Shown piece by piece: positions 36,106 to 48,748 of a stretch of DNA of 64,000 nucleotides. The notes beneath the pieces were generated by a model. That model was given only the letters and a program-made list of their open reading frames with translations. It ran no database searches and was not told the origin of the DNA. Origin of the DNA: Brassica napus. Lineage: Eukaryota; Streptophyta; Magnoliopsida; Brassicales; Brassicaceae. Positions within the stretch are counted from its first letter, which is position 1. The number at the start of each line of letters is the position of its first letter. The stretch spans positions 12,913,389 to 12,977,388 of the forward strand of contig NC_063436.1 of assembly GCF_020379485.1 (NCBI RefSeq). The letters are read 5' to 3'. The position numbers were made by a program, and so were the translations under genes.

Positions 36106-36545
36106 GTACATGTATGCACTCGTAAGTTTTATGATCAAATACGATTAACCTACTATCTATATACAGTATACAAATATTGTCACAAAATTCATATCCCTAG
36201 ATAATTAAATAGTTGGTAATATTCACTTTCCTCACAAAAAAAAATAGTGTGCTTTTAGAAAGGAAACTATTGCAAAATAAACGAGAGAAGTTATACCTAA
36301 ATATTTAACTTAAATCAATTTGACACACATTTATACCCCATTTATAAACATGTATATACGTATGTGGACAGTGGATATATGGATAAAGTAGGCATGAAGA
36401 GCGTTATGGACGGACGGTATAGACATGAGATGAAGCGAACAGGACTGTTTTGGATCGTTATGGACAGTATAGACCTGAGATACGGACCATACTGTTCTGG
36501 ATTATATTACGCCCTTAGCATTCGTTTTGTACGGACTACGCAGTC
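36106..36545. repeat. Segmental duplication, copy 2
   Basis: Diverged copy of 35053-35438. The tandem unit occurs again at 36401 and 36455, and the segment ends at CGGACTACGCAGTCT (36531-36545). The offset from copy 1 is about 1.1 kb. Confidence 0.8.
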
Positions 36546-37645
36546 TTTTTTCATGGTCCTAAGTAATTTATGTTTTTATGACACATCAAAATTTTAATGG
36601 CTAGGCTGAATGAAGTACACGTAACTACACAGAAAATAAATGGCAGATAATCACGACAAGTAAAATAGCAAAAATTCAAAAAGTCATTCATTGTGGCAGA
36701 GTTTAGAAGAAAAGGGGCAAGTGAACAAGTGAAAGATATTTAGATATAACTAGAGTTATAAATGTTATCTGGGGTATATCTTGTGTCAAAACTCTAAAAC
36801 TGTTATTAAGAACCAAATTAAACATCTACTTGTGTCGAATACATGTTTACAAAAGTAAGGAAAATAAAAATGGATGAGTCATGACAAATTGACAACGGCT
36901 GTATAAGACAAGTCAAAGACCGTGAGCATTCGGTTTTGAAAACCTAGTATGTAAGAACATGATTAATGAAAGGTTCTTAGAATGAGATTCTTAGCAGAAT
37001 ATAAAAAACCGTTCTTAGTTTTTTTAATTAAAAATTAAGAGACAGTTTTTTATATTCCGTTAAAAACCTCACTCTAAATCAAAGTTGAGTTTTTTCTTCT
37101 TATGTAAGGTTTGGAAGTTATATTTATTTTTCAGTTTACTAAATGAAAATCAACGTTGTTAAATTGTTTTACACACTTCAGAACCTTTATTGGATCTCAC
37201 TTGTGTGCTTCTTCATTTTATAATCATTTCTATATACTATCGCTACTCAAAATCATAGTCAGTTTCTCTTAGCCTAGTCGAGTATATACTAAATTTGAGG
37301 GAGCAAGTATATACATACAGAAGGAATCAGAGTAATAACTAATAAGCGTCGTATAAGTTATATCCAGACTCAATGGTTACCTTAAAGATTCACCAAAAGA
37401 CGCTTTACTCTTCAAACTCACTCATCTCACAATCCACAACTGTACAGCTGAAAAATATCACTCACAGTCACACTGAACACTCTTTTCACCTCTATCGTTT
37501 GCTAAAAGCAACCATATGGGTCAGACATTAGTTTAAGAACATAGCCAAGGGACATCCTCCTCGAGTGAGTAGTTAATTGTGTCTTCAAGACAATGAGCAC
37601 CTGACACTGAACCTTTGAGTTAGTCCGTAGTTACCTTTTACCGGT
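36546..37645. other. Intergenic region and 3' flank of the RING gene
   Basis: At 36955-37090 there is a TTCTTAG/CTAAGAA-rich stretch with inverted symmetry, related in style to the hairpin at 418-512. The end, from roughly 37380, is probably the 3' UTR of the minus-strand RING gene. No separate gene is seen. Confidence 0.5.
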
Positions 37646-39228
37646 TTAGCAGCCTGGTAAAGAACTAGCAGAGGCAAAGTGAGAGAGAGACCTGCGCGAG
37701 TCATTAATATTAAGTGAATGCTCGCGCTGGCTTGACGACGACCCAACAACCCAGCTCGTTGATGCATTCCCCGGGCTAAGTATGTGCGTATATCTTGAGT
37801 GGACAGAGCGAGGTGAGTTGTAAGATCTTCGGGAAACAGCATTCCTGAGATCTACTGAGCTCCGGCTAACCGGTATAGGTAGTGAACCCCTATACGACCC
37901 GCTTTGGAAGCTTGTATGGGAGCGAGAGTGGGGGAGATACATAGGGCCTGTATGCGGCTGCATTGCTGTGGAAGATGAAGGAATGTCATAAGATGACTGA
38001 GAGAAGCTTGTGGAAGGTGACGACGATAACAGAAAAGACGACGTCGGAGTCAGCAAAGGTGTGCGTTCAGATGGTGATGCAGGCATATCAATGTTGATGG
38101 TTCTTGCATCCCGTTTACAAACCGGACAAAAGGATCTCCTTTGACCAAGCCACAAGTCAACACATCCAACATGAAACTCTATACAAAAATACAACGAATC
38201 AGAAACGTTATTACACAAATTTACTCTAAGAAATGAGACAAAAAAAGTTACTTACTGTGGTTGCAAGGTAAGATCCTAAGCTTGTCACCAATACGGTAGT
38301 CTTCAATACATATAGCACAAGAGATGGACGTAGAAGCTTCTTCACAAACACCGTTAAAGCTCATACTAGGCAACTTTCTAATCGTGTCAACCCCCATACG
38401 ATGAAACTCTCCACCACCAAGAGACCTAACACGCCGCCTTCTAATCCGATGCCTACGGACAAAGAAGCAAGTGGCGAGGACAGCAGACATAGCAAGAAGA
38501 GATATAAACGAGATAGCCATGATAGACCAAGCCGAAGTCTCGAAGCTTGGTACGAGCCACAGCTCCATATCGGTCCTACCCGCATACCCTCTAAGTATCT
38601 CTCCAGTCGCTTTCGACACAAAGGTTCCGTATATAACCACACCAGATGGGTTACCCGCCACTACATTTAAAAGATCATTAATTTATAATTTAATCTTTGA
38701 TCATTAAAGAGATTGTGTTTTTATTTAATTTTATTTTACTTGATATTAAGAAACCATAATCCTCATTGTCGTAGACAATAGCTGCTTTGTAACCAGCCTT
38801 CTGCGCGTTTCTGATCTTTTCCTCGAAACTACAGCCGCCGCGGATGATCAAGACGTACGAAGGAGAAGTGATTGATCCTTCTTCAACTACAGTCACTCTG
38901 TTAACCAAACTTGAACAAGCATCGAGCGGCTCTGCTACGTACATCACCCCACACTGATCTGATTTCTTGATCATGGGAGCTGAAAAGGCAAATAGTAAAC
39001 TATGATTCTCAATTTCTAGAATTAGCAAACCCTAATTGGTATCAAAAGGATTTGAATTTTCTGGAAAAAAAGATTGAATCGATGGAAGAGTGAGAGAGAG
39101 AACATACTGAAATTGGCTTCGATGTCGTCGAAGGAGAGAGATGTGTTCTTCCCGATCAACATCACTTTCGCTGAAGGCAAGTGAGGGATTAGAAGCAGAG
39201 ATAAGATCAAAATCAAAGCACGAGTCAT
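37646..39228 (-). CDS. PA-TM-RING E3 ubiquitin ligase (RMR-like)
   Basis: Membrane E3 ligase or vacuolar-sorting-receptor-like protein of the endomembrane system. Four exons: 39228-39108, 38979-38740, 38660-38256 and 38178-37646, GT-AG and in phase, giving 432 residues. A signal peptide ([20 protein letters not shown]) leads into a lumenal protease-associated domain (about 50-140; [18 protein letters not shown]). A transmembrane helix spans about 166-188, and a cytosolic RING-H2 finger starts at Cys235 ([28 protein letters not shown]). A Ser-rich tail of about 150 residues ends the protein. All eight RING ligands are present; the HKF joint is formed across the last intron. Gene order fits AT4G09560. 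The ATG at 39228 is used because the frame upstream lacks an ATG. Confidence 0.9.
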
Positions 39229-40315
39229 GTTCTTTTTCAAACGAAATCGAACACAAAGCGTAAAAGGGAGACAGTACCGACGAGCTTAGCAAAGAGAAGC
39301 GACGAATAGGAAGAATAATTGAAAAAGTATTTTTAAGGTTTTAATAATGGAAGAAAAGCTTGAGTTTCCATAGAGGCGAGGTCAGAGCATATGACTCTCA
39401 CAATATCTGAATCGTTCTGAATCCTTTTTTTTATTTTCTTGTTCTTTTAATTATTTGCGTGTAACACAGTAATTTTGAGAATATTTCTAAAAGTATCCAA
39501 AATATTCGTTTTGACACAAAAAAGGCCTAAACTTTCTTAGAAGCGTAAGAAACCCCGCGGAGTAGGAAATGAAATTAGACAAGTGACGAAATGGGACTCT
39601 CTGGTCTCTAACACTCGTGTTCTGCTTTAAGAACACTGAACCAGTGTGCGTTGAATAAAATCGTATTCGGATGACCGACACCAAATAAAGAAGATAAGAA
39701 TGCAATGATCGGGAGTGTAAGGGAATCTACATGATGGAATGACAAATAGGATTGAGAAAATTTAGTCAAATGGAGATGGATGGTTGATTGGTTTGTTTAA
39801 TGGCCCACTTTATAAGATATAACGAGTTTGGAAAATTTTATTCGTAAAACATTGGTGAATACATAACAAGGTGTTGAAATCCGCGAAATTGTTAAAGGTT
39901 TAGGCAAAACTGTGATGGTTAAAATCATAATCCCAGAATGAATGACTTAGCGATCTCTTTTTGTATTTATACGCCGAAATTGGTTAGGTATTTCATTTTC
40001 TCTTTCTTTGTTTTTTTTTTTTTCGAGCCGTGTTTCTTTTTTTTTTTAACGAAGAAACTAATTTATCTCCAACAGTAAGTCTCTGTAGTTCGTAGTGTGA
40101 TAAAATCGATTTTGATAAATTTTAACGAATAGAGTTTATGAGACAATGAATTCAGCATTTTATGCCTTAAGCGATATTCAGGTACAAAATGATCAATTTT
40201 CAGTAAATTGGACAAACAAGTCTATTAGAGAATCTCTTAATTTTAATGATAACAATGTTTTTTAAACCTAATGATGATGCTTTTCTCAAAAACCATGTCG
40301 TTTTCTATGTAAATA
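39229..40315. other. Intergenic region upstream of the RING gene
   Basis: This contains the RING gene leader and promoter (GC-richer to about 39400) and then spacer. A T-rich tract lies near 40008-40050. No gene is seen. Confidence 0.55.
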
Positions 40316-41705
40316 GATGGTTTTTTTTTATTTCTTCACATCCGAAACCAAAGATAATTTTCTCTCAAAATATCTCCTCCCTCCCAATATATGCGATCTA
40401 AGATCTTCATATGTTCCTCACCAAAACTTGTCTCCAGTCTGTAAATGCCTAACAAAAGGCAAGGAGATCGTTTATGAATCAAAATCACCATCAGATGAAT
40501 CTGGTTTGTCAAGTCTTGTCGCGTTGATCAGGAGATACTATGATTCTCTTCAAAATGTTTCTACTCTCGACTAAGCTCAGCTGCAATCAACATGACACCG
40601 AGACTCATGAAGATGTGGACTCTTAAAAGATATCAGTGAGAATGAATTCGGCGTAAAGATGATTCACAAATTGTAAGTCACCGAAGATGATAGTTCTTCT
40701 TCAATATCGCAAGAAGAGTACCATCTACTGGTTAGTAAACGAAAAAGCCTCATTCTTCAAGAAGTGATTCCACACTTAGACATGTGACCATCTATCATTG
40801 AATGACATGAGTTCATCGATCATCAGAGTACCCTCTAATGGTTAGTCAAAGAAGCGGCCTCATTCTTCAAGAAGTGATTCCACACACAAACATGCGATCA
40901 TCTATCATCAAATGACATGAGTTCATCAATCCTCTGCCAAATTTTTCAACCATGAAGTTTGTTTCAGATGCATTGGAACCACTCTCACTCAATGTCAGCT
41001 TCACCTTTCATATTACAAATCCGTGCAAACTTTGAAAACAGTCTGGTATCTTATGAGCACTTTCAGACAAGGAATTATTTTGTCCTCTAACTCCAACTTA
41101 AATGTAACAAAGTGGTGTAATTCTGATTGGCAACGTGTCCCATAACTAAATGTTCTCTTAACGGTTGGATAGTACAAGTTGGAGCATCTACTATCTCTTG
41201 ACAAACTAAAAAACAGGACACCTTTTCATTTCGAGGTAACAAGAGAGCTCAATTAGATTAAAACATTACTGCGAAAGAAGGATCATGATCACACATAAGA
41301 AATGACAATTGAGTGTGAGAGCAAATCGGCTATTCTATCAGTCCTAATCCCACTTTTCAAGAACGGAAACAACATATTGAAGTTGATTGTCATGATGTTC
41401 AAAATGAGATTATAAAAGGAGTAATCAAGCACTTTCATGTGAGCACTCAGCACTAAGGATCAATTGACCGATATTTTTACCCATGACAATGAATAGAAAG
41501 GAGTTTGGTAGTTTCGTTTTCAAGTTGGTATTTCAAGATTTTATGCTCCAATTAAGGGAAAATGTATTGCAATATGTTAAATAGATAAATACGGTTTCGA
41601 TATCATTTCTTATCATATTAGATTAGGGATCTTGTAATATGTATAAATACAATACTTTAAGATCCATGAAATACAAGTTGAACATTCTTTAATTCACTAT
41701 TTGTC
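40316..41705 (+). mobile_element. Degenerate LTR-retrotransposon-like remnant
   Basis: The right end resembles a purine tract (AATTAAGGGAAAA, about 41552-41564) followed by a short LTR-like stretch beginning TGTATTGCAA, containing TATA-like GTATAAATACA (41640) and ending CTATTTGTCA near 41705. No matching 5' LTR is found and no gag or pol motif is readable. Call is tentative. A 115-bp imperfect tandem repeat sits inside. Confidence 0.35.
40711..40940. repeat. Imperfect tandem repeat, two ~113-bp copies
   Basis: GCCTCATTCTTCAAGAAGTG, then ATTCCACAC and ATGACATGAGTTCATC, occurs in both halves (about 40747 and 40857). Copies differ at roughly a tenth of positions. Confidence 0.85.
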
Positions 41706-42511
41706 ATAGTGCCAGGAAACAATATATTTTATTGAATTTAGAAATTAAAAATGATTAATCAAATGTTTCGGCGAAATTAAAAAGAAAATAAAACTTTAAC
41801 ATCGTGAGGTACACGTACATTTAAATAAATATGCGTTTGTTCTAGTGACCGGTATAGAATACATTGCATGTTCTGATTAGGATTAGCAAAGTAGACAACA
41901 CGTCATACATGATATACATCATTGTCGTTTTCAAATTCTTCGGAAAGTATCTCCAATTTAGCTAAAACTTATAACTATACATATCGTATCGCTCACCAGA
42001 CAACGTGTTGTCCACTCTCCACGACTTTTCTGTTTAATTGTCGAACATAAATTAACTATTTTTACGAACATTTTTTAGGAAATAAAAATAGTTGCAGGAA
42101 CAATTCCACGAAATTTGCATGGAACAAACGAGTCAATAGATGATGATGAACTATACTATTTTTAATCATATTTTATCTAATAATTACTTTAATTATTTTC
42201 TTGATTCAGAAGTAAGTAGTATAATATAGTTCAAGAGATATAATTTCTAGCATATTCAGTCTTTCTAATATATTTATCAATATAGTTGTTGTCATTTTTC
42301 TTTTTTCTTGTATCAGTCCAGCGTCATTTCTGTATGAGTCCAAAGTCATTTATGTAGCCACCAATTCAATTAGAAAAAATAAGATTATTGATTTGAAAAA
42401 TCTTGAGTTCAGACTTATTTTCAGAAGATATTAGATGGATCAATAAAGGAATCTTACAACATTTTATTAAATTCTTGTAAAATAAGTAATGTTTTGTTTT
42501 CCTAAAAAATC
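41706..42511. other. AT-rich spacer, no gene seen
   Basis: No recognisable gene, repeat family end or domain. A CCAGCGTCATTTCTGTATGAG / CCAAAGTCATTTATGTAG pair near 42318-42358 is a short local duplication. Confidence 0.5.
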
Positions 42512-43073
42512 ATATTGGCGAACTGACCATTTCCAAAGAGGATAAACTTTAGAATTTACGGTTTAACGGGTAACTAAAAGAATCAAAAAGAATATTGACT
42601 TCTTTAACATTCCTAAAAAAATATTGTTATTTATTAGGAATAGTTTTCTCTTTCCATTCATTCTCATTCCTTTTTATCGTAAAAAAATAAATGAACAAAT
42701 TTGTTTTTTATTAATATTTTTTTTTGATAAAATATTAATATAAAACTGTTGTTGTCCTTCAAGTGGTCCGCGAAGCTAAGCAGTTTACTTTCCTTTCTAA
42801 ACCCGTTTATAAGTTCCTTTCCAAACATTTTGAATACAGTTTTGTACACTATATTTTTTAGGTTATTATCTTTTTGTTAAAAATGCGTTATATATATTAT
42901 AAAATTTATTCATAACATAACATGATCTACAAAAGATATGATATCGGTATTGATAGTTTTTCATCAAATACACAATTATATTCATATTTAAGTATGAAAT
43001 ATAACTATCAATCACCCGTTAGACCGTAAATTCTAAAGTTTATCCTCTTTGGGAAGGATCAGCTCGCCAATAT
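42512..43073. mobile_element. 562-bp inverted-repeat element with ~60-bp TIRs
   Basis: The left end ATATTGGCGAACTGACC is followed by CAAAGAGGATAAACTTTAG and AATTTACGGTTTAACGGG. The same sequence in reverse complement occupies 43013-43073. The TIR match is about 60 bases with few differences. Target-site duplication is unclear and there is no coding capacity. It is a foldback-type MITE of undetermined superfamily. Confidence 0.75.
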
Positions 43074-43385
43074 AACAACTATTAACAAAGAGTTTAGTCA
43101 AAAAAAAAAATATAACTGTCAAATAATATTAATTTTTTTATTAATTTTTTTCAAATTCTATCAAATATAGCTACAATTGTCTTCACATCTCTTTAGCTAT
43201 TAATAGTAGTAAATTGCATAAATGGCCCGTCCCTACCCCTCCCACAGTCCCAATCAATAGATTTATCTTTCACTCAAAGAAAAAATGTAAATGCGAATGG
43301 TCACGGGGTAATAATAAAATAATAATTGCATAAAGAAAGAGTCAAGCACATGGAGCAGAATGAAGGGTGGGTTTGTTTCTCGCCT

Positions 43386-43436
43386 CCTCTCCCACTCTTT
43401 AAACAAAAACAAAACAAAACAAAAACAAAACAAAGT
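43386..43436 (+). promoter_or_regulatory. CAAAA-repeat 5' leader of the CDPK gene
   Basis: Repeats of AAAACAAAACA lie about 60 to 100 bases before the kinase start codon, followed by CT-rich sequence. This is typical unstructured plant leader sequence. A promoter TATA box is not clear. Confidence 0.4.
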
Positions 43437-43490
43437 CATCGTCTCCCTTCTCCTCCTTCTTCGTCCATCTCTCAAAATCAAAATCAGAAA

Positions 43491-45998
<2,508 letters not shown>

Positions 45999-46429
45999 AT
46001 ATAGGTTTTGGAATTGAGAAATGAGGACCCCTGAAAGGAAAATTGAATATTTCATCTCTCTGTGTTTTGGTTTTGTTTTTTACTTATTTTTGTAGATGAT
46101 AATGTGCAACTTTCTGAATTTTGTTTTAGTATGGATTATTTTTGCTTCATCATTCCCTGCCTTCATGAAGTTTCAATAAAAAAAACTTTAATATTTGCAC
46201 TATGAATAATTATTGTGGTGTAAGGTGTTATATTATGTTGGCATTTCAATTTAATTTGTGACTTTATTTTTAAACCATTATCAGTTGATTAAGACCTTCA
46301 AAGTTCATAAGCATACATATAACTGTTTTGCATGAGACGAAAGTCTCTCTCATTGTCAGTCAATGTTGAGAAAATATAGCATCTTTTAACATAAAAGTGG
46401 TTTTTGAATGTTAGTTTCAAGGTTGCCTT
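45999..46429. other. 3' UTR of the CDPK gene and spacer
   Basis: A possible polyadenylation signal AATAAA lies near 46176. The remainder is AT-rich spacer leading into the LINE remnant. Confidence 0.6.
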
Positions 46430-47800
46430 GTGTTCTTCTTTGCTATGTACTCAATCTTTAGTGTATATGATCAAAATATCCTGATGGAAACTATAGGAAT
46501 TACTAAACTAGGAGGTTTTGGGAGATATTTAGGACTGCCTAAAAAAATTGGTAGGAAGAAAAATATGCTTTTGAGTACATTAGACAGAGAATTAAGAATA
46601 AAATGGATTAGCTGGTACAATAAATATCTCTCTCAAGCAGGCAAAGCAGTGTTGTTGAAGGCGGTGATTACTGCGTTACCCACTTATTCAATGTCTTGTT
46701 ACATGCTCCCAAAAAGATTAGTCAGAGAGATTACAACTTATATGAAAAGGTTCTGGTGGTTCTCTGTTAAAGATAAGAACAAGATTGCATGGGTAAGCTG
46801 GAGGAAAATTACAAGATCAAAAAAAGATGGAGGATTAGGCATAAAAGACTTGGAAGATTTCAACATGGCACTGCTAGCTAAACAAGGATGGCGTCTGCTA
46901 AAGTATCCTCAGTCATTGCTAGGTAGAGTCTTCAAGGTCAAGTATTATCGTCATACAGATTTTGTAGAGGCCAGGAGTTACTCCACGTCCAGCTATGGGT
47001 GGCGCAGCATTATACAGACACAAGGTCTGCTTCAAAAAGGGATTAAATGGGTAGTAGGCAATGGAAAGGATATTTGTGTTTGGAAGGATCAATGGTTAGG
47101 CTCAAAGCCTGCTACAACTCCGTGTATGTGAGCTCTTAACTGAAAAGACTACGGAATGGAATGTCCAGCTAATCAAGAGTGTTCATTGACCAAGATGTAA
47201 GTAATATTCTTCGCATACGGCCTAGCCTCTTCCATAAGGCCGACATATTATTTGGTCGTACACAAAAAACGGTCATTACAGTGTTAAGTCTGGATATTAC
47301 TTGCAAAGACAGACCACAACCCAAGAAGTTCAACAAGATTATGAGGCAACAGAAACATCTGAGGAAGTTAAAAAAAAAATTCTCAGAGATATGTAAACTA
47401 AATATTTCTCCAAAAATAAAGACTTTCTGGTGGAGAGTTGCTCATAACAGCTTACCTGTTGCAGACAGGGAAGATGGGCACAAAAAACAGAGGATTGGTG
47501 CCAAGTATGTGGAGAGAAAAATGAAAAATGAAACTCTTAATCATATGATGTTCCACTGTAGAGTTTCTAGAGAAATATGGTCTCTGGCTCCCACTACTTT
47601 TAAGGTACCCAACGAGGAAATTTATCTTCTTCAAAATCTAAATAGTATCATAAGAGATGTGAAAGAAAACAAGGAGGAGATATTGAGCTTTTTTATGGGT
47701 TGGAGAACTGGAAAAATGAGGAATGACCTGATTTTCCAGCAAAATAGACAACATATTTTACATGGAGCATTGCGTGAATGTCAATAACGGAGAGAGGCGC
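46430..47800 (+). pseudogene. LINE reverse-transcriptase 3' fragment
   Basis: Frame 46430-47131 carries the C-terminal half of a LINE ORF2: GRYLGLPKKIGRKK, KAVITALPTYSMSCYMLPK, WVSWRKITRSKKDGGLGI and WRLLKYPQSLLGRVFK. A stop breaks it at 47129. After it, frame 47179-47787 has the zf-RVT tail (SPKIKTFWWRVAHNSLPVADR, MMFHCRVSREIW). The 5' two-thirds, including endonuclease and the RT active site, are missing, so it is dead. It is of a different subfamily from the young LINE at 53.9 kb, judging by protein divergence. Confidence 0.85.
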
Positions 47801-48172
47801 TCCAGCTCGCAAAACAAAGTACACAATCGGATAGGGAGACAATTCCAAAAACTAAAACCATAGAAGAGGTACATTTATGATATTTTTTCTTTTCGGATAT
47901 AATATTGAGAAATACAGAAAACATAAGTCTCTTATCACTCATTTTCCTCGCTTGCATCTTTACTCTAGTTTGCAATAATTTTGAAACTTAAGTAGCTCTA
48001 GATTTTTTTTTTTATAAAGGATTTAAGTAGCTCTAGATTCTGCACCAGTTAATGCAGCATATAGGAACTCTAGAGATTACAACAGTAAAGGATCGATTCA
48101 AAAGGTAACACTAGTGTCTATATTATTCAACAACATAACATCCCACGATTCCGCATACATCTGTGCATAGAT
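47801..48172. other. Spacer and 3' flank of the GASA gene
   Basis: A 20-bp echo (TTAAGTAGCTCTAGATT) occurs twice at 47989-48036. The rest is the likely 3' UTR of the minus-strand GASA gene. Nothing else is seen. Confidence 0.55.
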
Positions 48173-48748
48173 TCAAGGGCACTTGAGGCGGCCACCGCGA
48201 GTGGTAATGGAGGCGTAGCAAGGGCATAGATGATGGTTTCCATGTGTGCCAGGTGGTACACAGTTGCATCGGGAACAACAGCTGTTGCATGCTCTCAAGC
48301 AAAGATTCGGCCTGGACGATTTGCTGCATCTCCCTTTGCATCTCCCACTGCAATCTACACGTGTACATACATACATATGTCAAAAGTATAAACCAAAGTG
48401 ACTAGTTGCCACAGAGACAAACGAACAACATTGGTTATTGCTGACGCTATCGTTGATCAGTATTAGCTGCAGTTTAAGCTATTTACGCACATAAATATAC
48501 TTTATACGTGTTAGGTTTACGTACCGATTTTAACAGCACCTTCACTGCCTTCTGCACCTTCAGCAGCGTGAACATGAAGCTGAAGAGAATGATCATTCAT
48601 CAATACCATACACACATAACTTAAGTATTAATATGATTCAATTATATCAAATGATTCTAGGAAAATAAAAGACATAATGTTGAACCTCATATGTGGTAAG
48701 GCAGACAAGGATAAGCAACATAAGCAGTGTCGTCCGAAAGATTGCCAT
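48173..48748 (-). CDS. GASA3: Gibberellin-regulated GASA/Snakin peptide, GASA3/GASA2-like
   Basis: Secreted Cys-rich peptide of the gibberellin-stimulated GASA family, with roles in seed and growth control. Three exons: 48748-48686, 48579-48525 and 48354-48173, in phase, giving 99 residues, the same as Arabidopsis GASA3. A signal peptide (MAIFRTTLLMLLILVCLTTY) is followed by a short acidic spacer (HAAEGAEGSEGAVKI). The GASA domain then begins DCSGRCKGRCSKSSRPNLCL and ends CPCYASITTRGGRLKCP, with the family's twelve cysteines. GASA2 is the close tandem neighbour in Arabidopsis; here only one copy is seen, so orthology to GASA2 or GASA3 cannot be settled from this window. Confidence 0.92.

Noticed and set aside
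35046..36597. Small protein frames in the duplicated segment
   Set aside because: Frames are not conserved between the two copies, so coding is unlikely.
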